Below are positions 34,387 to 43,207 of a stretch of 64,000 nucleotides of DNA, piece after piece (the first letter of the stretch is position 1; each line of letters begins with the position of its first letter). The translations under genes were made by a program, and so were the position numbers. This stretch comes from Natrinema saccharevitans (lineage in GTDB: Archaea > Halobacteriota > Halobacteria > Halobacteriales > Natrialbaceae), in contig NZ_LWLN01000001.1 of NCBI RefSeq assembly GCF_001953745.1, positions 2,604,001-2,668,000 of the forward strand, in the 5' to 3' direction. The notes beneath the pieces are model-generated. The model was not told the origin of the DNA, did not search any database, and saw only the letters and a program-made list of their open reading frames with translations.

Positions 34387-34781
34387 TCACCGGTCCCGTC
34401 GAATCGCCCACGACAGCGACCAGCCGCCGAGGCAGGTCACGGCGAAGGCGATCGCCGCGCGATGGGTCGGGTCGGCGACCGGGATTCCGACGAGCAGATA
34501 CGTGACGGCGAACAGCCCGCCGCGACGGCGGACGCGGCGACGGTCCACAGAACGTCGGTCGACCAGGGCCGATCCTGTGGCCGGTGTGCCTCGCGAACGG
34601 AGGGCAGTATCACGCCAATCGTCACGAGCAGCAGGAATCCGCCGGCGAACTCGTCCCAGTACCACGTACTTCCGAGCCCGACCGCCATCGCGATCGGCAC
34701 CGCGGTCAGCAGAACCGGCAGCGAGCCGGCGCGGATATCCGCCCGAAACCGCTCGCGAAGGGTAGGTCGATCGGAGGACAT
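34387..34781 (-). pseudogene. Frameshifted small membrane protein gene
   Basis: Read from the ATG at 34781, the first 88 or so residues are a credible membrane protein (SLPVLLTAVPIAMAVGLGS, FAGGFLLLVTIGVILPSV, VLWTVAASAVAAG). The frame then turns Ser/Arg-rich. In the next frame the sequence continues as LFAVTYLLVGIPVADPTHR and AIAFAVTCLGGWSLSWAIRRDR up to a stop at 34387. Adding one G to the GGG at 34516-34518 (minus strand) would join both parts, so one base was lost there, in nature or in sequencing. The intact product would be about 130 aa with four membrane helices; function unknown. Confidence 0.7.
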
Positions 34782-34895
34782 CGATAGCTACCGGCTCGAG
34801 CCGGACGCACAAAAGCGTGGTTGGGTATCCGAGAGGTCCGCGGTCGTCGGGATCGCCCCGTCGGGAGTCGCCGGCCTCGTCGAACCGAGCCGCTC

Positions 34896-36023
34896 TCACC
34901 GCGGTTCGACCGGCGACGGCCGCTCGGAATCGCCGCCCGCCGCCGCGTGTGCGCCGGGTTCGGTCGGTGTATCGACCAGTTCCCGCTCCGTCTCCGACAG
35001 CTCGAGGGCGAACTCGCTGCCGAAGGCCGACGCGGGCGTCTGGAAGCCGGCCGGGACCCGGTCGCCCTCGAGAACCCGCTGAGCGGCCGCGACCGCCGAC
35101 TCGGCCGTCAGGGCGTAGGGATTCGGTGTGCGGAGCCGGGCGCACGCCCGCCGGCCGGTCGCCTCGTCGGCGACCTCGCCCCAGACGACGGCGCTGCCGG
35201 TCGCCAGCTGGCGCTCGTCCGGCCCCTCGAGCCGGGCGTCGATCAGGCGTTTCAGGAGCCGTTCGGCGGGACCGCGCTCGAGGAGCCAGCCCAGCGAGTC
35301 GACCGCCGAGAGGGCTCGATCGGCCCACGGCGGCGCGGCGGCGTAGACCTCGATCGATTCGATGCCGGTGCTGTGGGCGGCGGTGACGACGTCGCCCCAC
35401 GGGATCGTGACGGCGTGTTCGGGGCCGTCGCCGAAGTCGATCTCGCGGCTCCGGAACGCGGTCGGCACCCGAATGAGCCGGCCGTTGCGGCGCACGACGC
35501 CGCCGTCACCGAGGTGTTCGATCATCGTTCGGGCGGTCCCCCGCGAGAGGCCGCCCCCGCCTTTGATCCCGAGTCGCAACTGATCGGCTGCGGGCAGTTG
35601 CTCGCCGAGAAAGGCCGCCAGACAGTCCGAGGGGACGACGTCGAAGCCGACGCCGGGCAACAGCGTGATCCCCGCCTCGCGGGCGTGCGCGTCGCGCTGG
35701 CGGAGCCGCTCGAAGACCGGGAACTCGCCGGTGATGTCGAGGTAGTCGGTTCCCGTCTCGAGGCAGGCCTCGACCAGCGGCCCGGCCGTGTCGACGAACG
35801 GCCCCGCGCAGTTGAGGACGGCGTCGAAGGGGCGGAGTCGGCTCGCGAGATCGTCGGCCGCGAGATCGACGGTCCGGCCCTCGACCCGGAGCGCGTCGGC
35901 CTGCTCTGCGACCGCGCGGCCGTCGCGACCGGCGACGACGGGTGAGCCGCCGCGAGCGACCGCCTCGCGGGCGATCAGCCGGCCGGTGTAGCCGTAGGAG
36001 CCGTAGACGAGAAGGGAGTCCAT
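34896..36023 (-). CDS. Saccharopine dehydrogenase family NAD(P)-binding protein (trans-acting enoyl reductase-like)
   Basis: 375 aa. The start LLVYGSYGYTGRLIAREAVARG contains the glycine-rich NAD(P) loop GSYGYTG (residues 8-14), followed by VVAGRDGRAVAEQA; NCAGPFVDTAGPLVEACLETGTDYLDITGE near 70-100 is the signature of the saccharopine-dehydrogenase-like reductase group that includes mycobacterial trans-acting enoyl reductases. Saccharopine itself is an unlikely substrate; a role in lipid or isoprenoid reduction is possible. Upstream there is a TATA-like TTTTAACC on the minus strand about 25 bases before the ATG. Confidence 0.85.
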   Translation of the reverse strand: MDSLLVYGSYGYTGRLIAREAVARGGSPVVAGRDGRAVAEQADALRVEGRTVDLAADDLASRLRPFDAVLNCAGPFVDTAGPLVEACLETGTDYLDITGEFPVFERLRQRDAHAREAGITLLPGVGFDVVPSDCLAAFLGEQLPAADQLRLGIKGGGGLSRGTARTMIEHLGDGGVVRRNGRLIRVPTAFRSREIDFGDGPEHAVTIPWGDVVTAAHSTGIESIEVYAAAPPWADRALSAVDSLGWLLERGPAERLLKRLIDARLEGPDERQLATGSAVVWGEVADEATGRRACARLRTPNPYALTAESAVAAAQRVLEGDRVPAGFQTPASAFGSEFALELSETERELVDTPTEPGAHAAAGGDSERPSPVEPR

Positions 36024-36119
36024 AGGCGGCGTTGGACGGAGAGGTGGTTAAAACTCCGTCAGACATATGGACGCTCGTTGTCGAAACGTTCAGGGCGGCC
36101 GACTGGTAATCGAGACTCG

Positions 36120-36584
36120 ATGGACGCAGAACGGATTACGGCGCTGTCGGACGTGCCCGCCGACTCGACGGTGCTGTTTCGCGTCGCCGACGACGCGGGC
36201 GACGAGCGGGAAGCCATTCTGGTCAGGACCGCGCGGACCGAGAGCGACGGCGGCGAGCCGGCCGCCGGCGACGACTCGAGCGACGACGGCGTGGCCTGCT
36301 GGCTCAACTACTGTCAACATCTCACGCACATCAAACTGGACAAGGGGTCGGGCGCGCCGATTCGGAACGGCGAACTCGTCTGTGCGAACCACGGCGCGTA
36401 CTTCGAACCCGACTCCGGCCGCTGTACCTTCGGCCCCTGCGAGGGGGCCTACCTCACCGACCTCGAGATCACCGTCGCGGACGGCGACGTCTACCTGACC
36501 GACGACGACTACGAGTTCGTCGGCCCCGGCCCGCTCGAGACCGACGACTTCGACCGGACGTCGACCTCGAACGTCGAGTTCTAG
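36120..36584 (+). CDS. Rieske 2Fe-2S domain protein
   Basis: 154 aa. The two cluster motifs are present: Cys-x-His in NYCQHLTHIKL near 65-67 and Cys-x2-His in LVCANHGAYF near 87-90, with FGPCEGAYL after it. The first motif is followed by THIKLD instead of the usual disulfide Cys, as in soluble Rieske ferredoxins rather than cytochrome bc proteins. It likely carries electrons for an oxygenase or reductase. Its stop codon TAG shares CTAG with the stop of the convergent regulator gene. ATG 36120 is preferred; the frame extends 42 bases upstream. Confidence 0.88.
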   Translation: MDAERITALSDVPADSTVLFRVADDAGDEREAILVRTARTESDGGEPAAGDDSSDDGVACWLNYCQHLTHIKLDKGSGAPIRNGELVCANHGAYFEPDSGRCTFGPCEGAYLTDLEITVADGDVYLTDDDYEFVGPGPLETDDFDRTSTSNVEF

Positions 36585-36940
36585 ATGTCGTCGGGCGCGA
36601 CGAGGTCCCGCTCCTGGTCGTACGCGAGCAGGCCGGCGTCGACCAGCCGCGGCAGGTGATCGTGATAGAGCGAGAGATAGACCTCGGTGACTCGCTCCGC
36701 CGAGATGTTCGTCACGCTGTGGCCCGTCTCGCGGACGGCGACCTCTTCCGCGGCGTCGGGTAGTGTCACCTCCTCGTCGTAGGTACGCATGACCCGCAAC
36801 AGCAGTCGGCGACGCTGGTCGGCAAGCAGCGCGAACGCGTCGTCGATCGTCTCCGTCGACGCGTCGGGTTCGTCGAGCCATTCGAGAACGGTCTGGACGA
36901 ACTCGGCGCGATCGGGTTCCGGGTGTGATTCGGGACTCAT
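36581..36940 (-). CDS. DUF7344-type winged-helix regulator
   Basis: 119 aa. After an acidic start, the segment DDAFALLADQRRRLLLRVMRTYDEEVTLPDAAEEVA gives a first helix pair, and VYLSLYHDHLPRLVDAGLLAYDQERDLV the recognition wing, which is the haloarchaeal DUF7344 pattern (LSLYH.HLP.L...G...YD). Such proteins are predicted DNA-binding regulators. The ATG at 36940 starts the acidic segment; the longer open frame adds unrelated residues. It is convergent with the Rieske gene and overlaps it by four bases. Confidence 0.82.
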   Translation of the reverse strand: MSPESHPEPDRAEFVQTVLEWLDEPDASTETIDDAFALLADQRRRLLLRVMRTYDEEVTLPDAAEEVAVRETGHSVTNISAERVTEVYLSLYHDHLPRLVDAGLLAYDQERDLVAPDDI

Positions 36941-37125
36941 ATCTGTTCGATGAACTCGAGTCGAACGGCCGAGACGACGCCCGGACACGCGGGGGTTCGT
37001 CGACCGGGACACGACCGCTCGCTCGAGGGGACTATCGGGTTTGCTCCTGCCCGACAAATATTAGTGTCGAATCGAGGGCGGAATTATACACCGACGATGA
37101 CAGTCCTCGAGGGTGGACGGTCCGG

Positions 37126-37416
37126 TCACTCGATCGTAAACGTCGGTTCGTCGATCGACTCGCTCTTGCAGTCGGGACATCGCGAGGGGAGGTTCAGCAG
37201 GTCGTCGTAGTCGTCGAACCCGCAGTCCCGACACGTCGGCGGGGCGACGAGGAACTGCTCGTCGCCGTCGGCCACCGACTGGGAGACGTGTTCGACGTGA
37301 CCCACCACCGCGTGGGGCGTGAGATCGAACCGCGTCGCGAGTTCGCTCGGCGTCGCCGGTTCGGCCCTGAGGGCGTCGGCGAGTTTCTGTCGGGTGGTTT
37401 CGTCGGCCTCGCGCAT
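37126..37416 (-). CDS. HTH plus zinc-ribbon transcription regulator (COG3357-like)
   Basis: 96 aa. The N-terminal helix-turn-helix (TRQKLADALRAEPATPSELATRFDLTPHAVVGHVEHV, about 7-45) precedes a zinc ribbon with Cys-x2-Cys in PTCRDCGF near 61-64 and Cys-x2-Cys in SRCPDCKSE near 79-82. This arrangement is a conserved small archaeal regulator family. A TATA-like GTAAAAGCG (minus strand) is 18-27 bases upstream of the ATG. Target genes unknown. The neighbouring DUF7344 regulator lies upstream on the same strand. Confidence 0.85.
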   Translation of the reverse strand: MREADETTRQKLADALRAEPATPSELATRFDLTPHAVVGHVEHVSQSVADGDEQFLVAPPTCRDCGFDDYDDLLNLPSRCPDCKSESIDEPTFTIE

Positions 37417-37550
37417 ACGGAGTCAACGGCGGGTTCGCTTTTACCGTTTGCTCTCTGCCCGTCGCCTCGAGGGCGTCGTCCGCGCCCGGCGTTTACCCGA
37501 AAGTCCGTGAAAGGACAAGTGACTTAGACCCCGCAGGAGAACACCGCCCC

Positions 37551-38522
37551 ATGAAGGCCGTCGTCCTTGCAGGCGGGTACGCGACTCGGATGTGGCCGAT
37601 TACCAAACACCGGCCCAAGATGTTCCTCCCGATCGGCGAGACGACCGTCGTCGATCGCATCTTCGCGGAACTCGAGGCCGACGAGCGGATCGACGAGGTC
37701 TACGTCAGCACCAACGAGCGGTTCGCCCCCGACTTCGAGGCCCACCTCGCCGACAGCGAGTTCGACAAACCCCAGCTCTCGGTCGAGGAGACGACCGCGG
37801 AAGACGACAAGTTCGGCGTCGTCGGCGCGCTCGCCCAGTTGATCGACCGCGAGAACGTCGACGACGACCTGCTGATCATCGCCGGCGACAACCTGATTAG
37901 CTTCGACGTCGCCGACTTCCTCGACGCGTTCGAAGCGCGGGACGCGCCGACGCTGGCCGCCTACGACGTCGGCTCCCGTGAAAAGGCCAAATCCTACGGC
38001 CTCGTCGAACTCGAGGGCGACCGCGTCGTCGACTTCCAGGAGAAACCCGACGATCCCAAGAGTACGCTCGTCTCCATCGCCTGCTACGCGTTCCCGAAGG
38101 AATCGCTCGACCTCCTGCCGACCTACCTCGAGGACGGCAACAACCCCGACGAGCCCGGCTGGTTCGTCCAGTGGCTCCAGAACCGCGAGCCCACCTACGC
38201 CTACACCTTCGAGGGCGCGTGGTTCGACATTGGGACCCCCGAGAGCTATCTCGACGCCGTCGCCTGGCACCTCGATGGCGACTCGCTGGTCGCCGACTCC
38301 GCGACGCTTGAAGGCGCCACGATCGGCGAGAACGTCCACGTCATGGACGACGTGACTCTCGAGGGAACTGACCTCGATCACACCGTCATCTTCCCCGAGG
38401 CGACGGTTCGCGACGGCGACATCCGCCGCTCGATCATCGATCGGGGGACCACCCTCGAGGAGTTAGACCTCGCGGGGGCGCTCATCGGAGCCCACACGAC
38501 GATCACGAACGGCGGCACGTAG
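37551..38522 (+). CDS. NDP-sugar nucleotidyltransferase (glucose-1-phosphate thymidylyltransferase-like)
   Basis: 323 aa. The nucleotide-binding start AVVLAGGYATRMWPITKHRPKMFLPIG (about 3-29) with Lys in PKMFLPIG, the metal-binding Asp in IIAGDNLISF near 110, and the sugar-contacting VDFQEKPDDP near 160 and FEGAWFDIGTPESYLDA near 220 are all present. A C-terminal left-handed helix segment (ADSATLEGATIGENVHVMDDVTLEGTDL) follows. The enzyme makes an activated sugar for glycan or S-layer glycosylation; which base and sugar is unknown. Confidence 0.9.
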   Translation: MKAVVLAGGYATRMWPITKHRPKMFLPIGETTVVDRIFAELEADERIDEVYVSTNERFAPDFEAHLADSEFDKPQLSVEETTAEDDKFGVVGALAQLIDRENVDDDLLIIAGDNLISFDVADFLDAFEARDAPTLAAYDVGSREKAKSYGLVELEGDRVVDFQEKPDDPKSTLVSIACYAFPKESLDLLPTYLEDGNNPDEPGWFVQWLQNREPTYAYTFEGAWFDIGTPESYLDAVAWHLDGDSLVADSATLEGATIGENVHVMDDVTLEGTDLDHTVIFPEATVRDGDIRRSIIDRGTTLEELDLAGALIGAHTTITNGGT

Positions 38523-38602
38523 CGTCGGGCGGCCGCCGATCGCGAGAATCGGGCGAGACATCTATTGACGTTCCGTATGTCACCCGTGATCAACGCACAC
38601 GT

Positions 38603-39299
38603 GTGTCGACGAGACTGCTCGGGCAGCCCTCGAGTCCCGCGCCGACGGCGTGCCGGCCGCGGACCTCGCGGCCGCGTTCCTCGAGTTCCGGCGCTGGACC
38701 GGCTCGGACCAATCGTTGCTCGTCGCCGAGGCCGCCGCGGCCGCGACCGGCCAGCGTTTTCTCGACGGGGTCAAGCCGGCCGTCGAGCGGTTTCGCGACG
38801 CGTTCGTCGCGACCGGCCGAGTCGCGGCGGTTTCCGACCTCGCCGCCCTCGAGCGCGATGGCGACGACCTCGTGGCGGCCCTCGGTGCTCGGCGCACGCG
38901 CGCAGTCTGCTGTGACATCGCGGCCGTCCTCGCCGACTCCCCGGCGGAAGACGACCTCGCGGCGCTGATCGACTGGGCCGAAACCGCGGATCACTACCGC
39001 CACGAGTCGGACCCGATCGGGTCGATCGCCGGCGTCGGCCCCGGGACCTTCCAGTACCTGCGATAACTGGCGAGGGTCGATACCCCGCGACCGGATCCGA
39101 CCCTCGAAAACCTGCTGTCGGCCATCGACGACCTCGAGCGCTCGTCGATCGACACCGCGAGCCCCGGCGGACGATCGCCTCCTGTGAGTGGCTCGCCGTC
39201 GTCTCGGGGTATCGCCCGCTCGAGATCGATCGGATCGCGTGGTGGCGAGCGACGGAACCGGCCGAACGGGAGGCGGTCCTCGAGGTCGCTCGTCCGTAG
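38603..39299 (+). pseudogene. Multiply broken haloarchaeal gene of unknown function
   Basis: A coherent protein is spread over shifted frames. One frame gives ARAALESRADGVPAADL, FLEFRRWTGSDQSLLVAEAA, GQRFLDGVKPAVERFRDAF and DPIGSIAGVGPGTFQYLR, then meets TAA at 39064, continuing in the same frame as LARVDTPRPDPTLENLLSAIDDLERSS. After about 39165 sense resumes in another frame as TIASCEWLAVVSGYRPLEIDRIAWW and AEREAVLEVARP to TAG at 39297. The GTG at 38603 (VST...) is also out of frame with the body. So there are a start-region shift, a stop and a second shift. I recall similar intact haloarchaeal proteins but no function. Confidence 0.72.
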
Positions 39300-39376
39300 A
39301 AGCGACGGAAGTCGCGCTGAACCCCGTCGAACCGCCGCTACGGACTGGATCTCGCTCGACCACCTTTTTCCTCTCG

Positions 39377-39395
39377 GGTCAGCCGAAGGCTGACC
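39377..39395. repeat. Short perfect hairpin
   Basis: GGTCAGCC, loop GAA, GGCTGACC, followed by CTCGCTTCGCTCG-type sequence. It is the same hairpin style as the array at 8762-9141 and lies between the broken gene and the stop of the diphthine ligase gene. Confidence 0.6.
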
Positions 39396-39452
39396 ACTCG
39401 CGAAAAAATCTGGACCAAAAAGCCGCTCACTCGCTTCGCTCGCTCGCGGTAC

Positions 39453-40178
39453 TTACGACAGCTCCGCATCGGTGATCCGCAACCGGCCCCGCGTTCCCTC
39501 CCACTCGCGCTCGTACTCGAGGTCGATCCGCCGGTCCATGTGCGGTCCGTCCACGACGAACGTCTCGAACTCGCCGCCCTCACCCAAAATGTGGACGCCG
39601 TACTCCTCGTGCAGCGCCTCGAGGTCCGCGATGGCCTCGCGGTCGAGCGTCCGCCCGAGCCACGACTCGTCCAACCCGCGGGCTGCGACCTGGATGATCG
39701 CGATCTCGAAGCCTGCCTCGAGCATCGCGTCGGCGAGTTCGCGGGGGTCTTCCTGCCAGAGCGGGGCGAACAGGTCACAGCCGAGGCGGTCGCACAGCCC
39801 CTGAATGCGACTCGTCTGGAACTCGCTCTCGACGGCACCGGCGGTGACGCCCGCGATCCCGCCGGGGAGATCGGCGTCGAGGTCCTCGAGAGCGGCCTCG
39901 AGCGGTTCGAGTTCGGCGTCGCCCTGCGTGCCCGAATCGGTGGCCGCCTCGGCCGCGAAGTCGTCGGGTTCGACGTCGACCAGTTCGATACCGATGCTCT
40001 CGGCCGCCAGCGTCGCCAGTTCCGTCGCGGGGACGTGATACATGTACGAGTCGCCCGCGGGGTGGACGGTCACGAGTCGCTCGACGGGCAGTCCCGCCTC
40101 GAGGGCCCGGTACAGCGCCCACGAGGAGTCCTTGCCGCCCGAAAAGAGGCTCACCCACGCGCCGTCTACGTCGCTCAT
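39453..40178 (-). CDS. dph6: Diphthine--ammonia ligase (Dph6, ATP pyrophosphatase family)
   Basis: 241 aa. The PP-loop FSGGKDSSWAL is at about residues 12-22. The motifs VGVT-like IAGVTAGAVESEFQTSR near 110, LFAPLWQEDPRELADAML near 138 and HILGEGGEFETFVVDGPHM near 198 follow the Dph6/DUF71 pattern. The enzyme amidates diphthine to diphthamide on elongation factor 2, using ATP. An Asp/Glu-rich stretch (about 75-100) is extra relative to shorter family members. A TATA-like box lies about 25 bases upstream of the ATG. Confidence 0.9.
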   Translation of the reverse strand: MSDVDGAWVSLFSGGKDSSWALYRALEAGLPVERLVTVHPAGDSYMYHVPATELATLAAESIGIELVDVEPDDFAAEAATDSGTQGDAELEPLEAALEDLDADLPGGIAGVTAGAVESEFQTSRIQGLCDRLGCDLFAPLWQEDPRELADAMLEAGFEIAIIQVAARGLDESWLGRTLDREAIADLEALHEEYGVHILGEGGEFETFVVDGPHMDRRIDLEYEREWEGTRGRLRITDAELS

Positions 40179-40225
40179 GATCGGTCGTCGGCCGGCGCGG
40201 GTAAATGGATACCGAGTCGGAGCGG

Positions 40226-41536
40226 TCAGCGGTCGCGATCGGCGGGCGAGTCGGAGCCGGCGGCCGCGTCCGCACCGCCGTCGGTGAGTTCGGGATCGCT
40301 CCGGTCCGGGACCGCGCCGGGATCGGGGGCCGCGGCCGCGGACTCGCCGTCTGCCGCGTCGATCGTCGCCCCGTCGGGCGGTCCCCCGTCGGAGCCGCCG
40401 TCGTTGCGTTCGTCTTCGTCGCTCGAGCCGCTGAGCGAGGCCGCGATCTGTGCGCCGACGAGGCTAACGACGATCGCGGTGACGACGAACAGCGCGAGGC
40501 GTTCGCCCGCGCCCATCACGAACCGCTCGTTCGAGAAGATGAGGAACTCGTTGGCCGGGACGACGAAAGGCTCCATCTGTCCCTGTTGCTCGAGGAAGTA
40601 CGCGGAGAACCCGCGGACGACCAGCCCAACCGCGACGACGATGAAGGGGAGGTTGAGAAAGGAGGTGCGGATTGGATCGTCACCGATCGCCTCGTCGAGC
40701 AGGCGACCGGCGCTGGCCGTCAGCGCGGCCATCGCCAGCCACGGGACGCTGTCGAACGCGAACCGGGTCGCCGGGATCACCACGCCGGAGGTATCCTCGA
40801 GTCCGGAGACGCCGAGCGCGCCGACGAACAGACCGACGAACGTCAACCCGGCCGCGACGACGTAGGTGACGACCGACACCTGCCCGGAGTACAGCGACTC
40901 GCGGGTCCCCCGGGCGAGTCGGGTCAGGCGTTCGTCGATGTTGAAGCCCTTGTAGAGCAGGAAGAGGCCGATGACGGTCGTGATCGCGGCCGCGCCCTCC
41001 GCCGGACCGACGGTCGTCGCGAGCAGCGGGAAGACCAGCAGCGTCAGCCCGAGCGGGACGAGGATCGTCTGGCGCAGTTCCTCGTCGGCGAGGAACTGCT
41101 TGAGCAGGTAGTAGGTCGACTCGATGTCTCTGGCCTGTCGGACGACGACCCGGTCGACCGAATCGACCTGCACGCGACTTTCGACGATCGGGATCAGCCG
41201 CTCGTCCTCCGCACTGTCGGTCACGACGACCGCCGAGTCCGGGTCGTAGTCCGCGATGAGGTCGTCGAGCTGCTCGGCGACCGCCCGATCGGCCGACACC
41301 ATCGACTCGTGGTCCCCCGAGACGACCGCGACGACGACCTCCTCGTTCTCGTCGCGCAAGTCCTGGGCGACCCGCAGCGACTCGAGCAGAGTGTTGACTC
41401 CCGAGTCCTCCGGATCCGCGAGGCCGACGTCGGTCACGAGCGCGCGGACTGCCTCCCAGCCGACGACCGGCGAGCGCAGGCCGGTCTTGCGGCCCACGTC
41501 GTCGGTCCGGTCGAGACAGACGACCAGCGTTGTCAC
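40226..41536 (-). CDS. DUF373 family membrane protein
   Basis: 436 aa. The soluble N-terminal part (about 1-150) begins TTLVVCLDRTDDVGRKTG and has AVVSGDHESMVSADRAVAEQLD and VDRVVVRQARDIESTYYLLKQFL. About six hydrophobic helices follow (150-380), and a disordered acidic tail of about 60 residues ends the protein. This is the archaeal DUF373 layout. The N-terminal LDRTDDVG and D-rich loops suggest a nucleotide- or metal-binding domain, but no function is known. A TATA-like GTTTTATCG (minus strand) is about 27-35 bases upstream. Confidence 0.88.
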   Translation of the reverse strand: MTTLVVCLDRTDDVGRKTGLRSPVVGWEAVRALVTDVGLADPEDSGVNTLLESLRVAQDLRDENEEVVVAVVSGDHESMVSADRAVAEQLDDLIADYDPDSAVVVTDSAEDERLIPIVESRVQVDSVDRVVVRQARDIESTYYLLKQFLADEELRQTILVPLGLTLLVFPLLATTVGPAEGAAAITTVIGLFLLYKGFNIDERLTRLARGTRESLYSGQVSVVTYVVAAGLTFVGLFVGALGVSGLEDTSGVVIPATRFAFDSVPWLAMAALTASAGRLLDEAIGDDPIRTSFLNLPFIVVAVGLVVRGFSAYFLEQQGQMEPFVVPANEFLIFSNERFVMGAGERLALFVVTAIVVSLVGAQIAASLSGSSDEDERNDGGSDGGPPDGATIDAADGESAAAAPDPGAVPDRSDPELTDGGADAAAGSDSPADRDR

Positions 41537-41641
41537 GGTAGCCGATGCATTCTGTGCAACGATAAAACCACTTACTCGTTCGACCGCTCCCGGGCCCGTC
41601 TCGACCGTGAGATGGGGCCTCGAGCGGGCGAACCCGTTCAG

Positions 41642-42643
41642 TTAGCTTCGGAGTCGGAAGCCACGGCCGTCACCGAGGCCGGCGATACCGGCCCCGAAGG
41701 CGTAGGCGACCTTCTGGGCACCCGCGCCGACGCGGGCCATTAGCGGGCGTTCGGGCTCGAACTCCTCGACGACGACTTCGTCGGTATCGAGCCGGTCGGC
41801 CAGTTCGGCCTCGATCTCCTGGCGGGTGCCGAGGTGATCGACCAGCTCCAGTTCGTGGGCCTGTTCCCCGAGATAGATCCGCGCCTCCGTGTCGCGGACG
41901 AACTCCGGCTCTAAGTCGCGGCCGTCGCTGACCCGTTCGACGAACGTGTCGTAGTAGTCGTCGATGATCCCCTGGAGGTACTCGCGTTCCTCGTCCTCGA
42001 GGTCCTTCAGGGGGGTACCGGCGTCCTTGAACTCACCCGCGGCGAAGCGCTCGTAGGAGAGACCGACTTTCTCGGCCAGATCACTGGCGTTGACCCGGGA
42101 GCCGATGACGCCGATCGAGCCGACGATCGATCCCTCGCGGGCCCAGAGTTCGTCGCAGCCGCTGGCGATCCAGTAGCCGCCGCTGGCACAGACGTCGGTC
42201 GCGTAGGCGACGGTCGGCCCGTCGAAGCGCTCGGCCGCGAGGCGAATGTCGTCGCTGGGGACGACCTCGCCGCCGGGCGTGTTCAGCTTCAACAGCAACG
42301 CGTCGACGCTGTCGTCCTCGTCGGCGCGATCGATCTGGTCGACGACGTCGTCGGCCGGCGTCGCGCCCGGATTCGTCGGCAGGGGCCCACCGCCGCCGTC
42401 GCGGCTGATCGGCCCCTCGACGGCGACCTCGGCGACATCGTAGCTCGGGTACAGCGAGCCGGCGATATTGCTCGTGAATCGCAGTCCCACGAGGACGGCG
42501 GCGATCGCGAACAGCACGCCGAACAAATCCGTCAGCGTCTGCGGATAGACGACGAACAGCGCGACCGCGACCGCCGCGGACGCGAGCCCGCCGAGGGCGA
42601 CCGTCAAGAGTCGCTCGGTCTCGTTACTGACCACGGGAAACAC
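41642..42643 (-). CDS. sppA: Signal peptide peptidase SppA (S49)
   Basis: 333 aa. Two N-terminal helices (about 12-60) anchor it in the membrane. The S49 core follows: LKLNTPGGEVVPSD near 115, the nucleophile Ser in DVCASGGYWIAS near 153, and GSIGVIGSRVNASDL near 175, with the likely catalytic Lys in AGEFKDAGTPLKD near 205. Such serine-lysine proteases degrade leftover signal peptides or membrane proteins. It starts with GTG (42643); a second GTG three codons downstream (giving VSNETERLL) is equally possible. Confidence 0.9.
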   Translation of the reverse strand: MFPVVSNETERLLTVALGGLASAAVAVALFVVYPQTLTDLFGVLFAIAAVLVGLRFTSNIAGSLYPSYDVAEVAVEGPISRDGGGGPLPTNPGATPADDVVDQIDRADEDDSVDALLLKLNTPGGEVVPSDDIRLAAERFDGPTVAYATDVCASGGYWIASGCDELWAREGSIVGSIGVIGSRVNASDLAEKVGLSYERFAAGEFKDAGTPLKDLEDEEREYLQGIIDDYYDTFVERVSDGRDLEPEFVRDTEARIYLGEQAHELELVDHLGTRQEIEAELADRLDTDEVVVEEFEPERPLMARVGAGAQKVAYAFGAGIAGLGDGRGFRLRS

Positions 42644-42722
42644 CTCGAGTCATATTGATAGCTGCGTGTGCGCTCCGTTAAGCGTTGGTGGTCCAAACTG
42701 AAGTACAGTCAGTTAAACCTAG

Positions 42723-43085
42723 ATGACTGATCACACACCACACATAAACACTAAGTTCACCGTGATTTTATCCGGGTTGGTGGCAACGGGGCTATATACG
42801 ATCGCTACGGGGCAGATAGTCGAAGTCGTGACGCCATTGCATTACTTACTCGTCGCGGCCGCACTCGGAACTCTCGGCGCTCTTATCGAGTACACACGAG
42901 AGAATCCGATCCTGAAAGCGATATGGGCAGTCGTAGCCGGCGGGACGATAGGCGTACTCATTTCCGATGAAACGTGGTCCGAACTCCTTTTTGCGTTCTT
43001 CTTAGGCGATTTACTCGTCATGATTACGCTGTACGTGCTCGACGTACGGCGCTCGAACTCGTCACCGAGCACGACTGACTCCTGA
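42723..43085 (+). CDS. Small membrane protein, unknown function
   Basis: 120 aa, not recognised. Hydrophobic segments: about 11-30 (TVILSGLVATGLYTIATG), 37-55 (PLHYLLVAAALGTLGALI), 65-85 (ILKAIWAVVAGGTIGVLI) and 88-108 (LLFAFFLGDLLVMITLYVL), so probably four passes with a polar tail. The DNA is less GC-biased than its neighbours and codons such as AAA, ATA and TTA are used, which hints at accessory origin. It is divergent from sppA. No partner gene or motif is seen. Confidence 0.6.
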   Translation: MTDHTPHINTKFTVILSGLVATGLYTIATGQIVEVVTPLHYLLVAAALGTLGALIEYTRENPILKAIWAVVAGGTIGVLISDETWSELLFAFFLGDLLVMITLYVLDVRRSNSSPSTTDS

Positions 43086-43207
43086 GACTCCCGCTTCGCG
43101 ATCTATTTTACCGTGAACTCGAGTCAGCGACGAACACCGTGTTCGGATTGTGATGTGTTTCCGATCTGATGCAGTTACGTCGACGTTTCGTTCTGGTGGC
43201 GTGTCGG

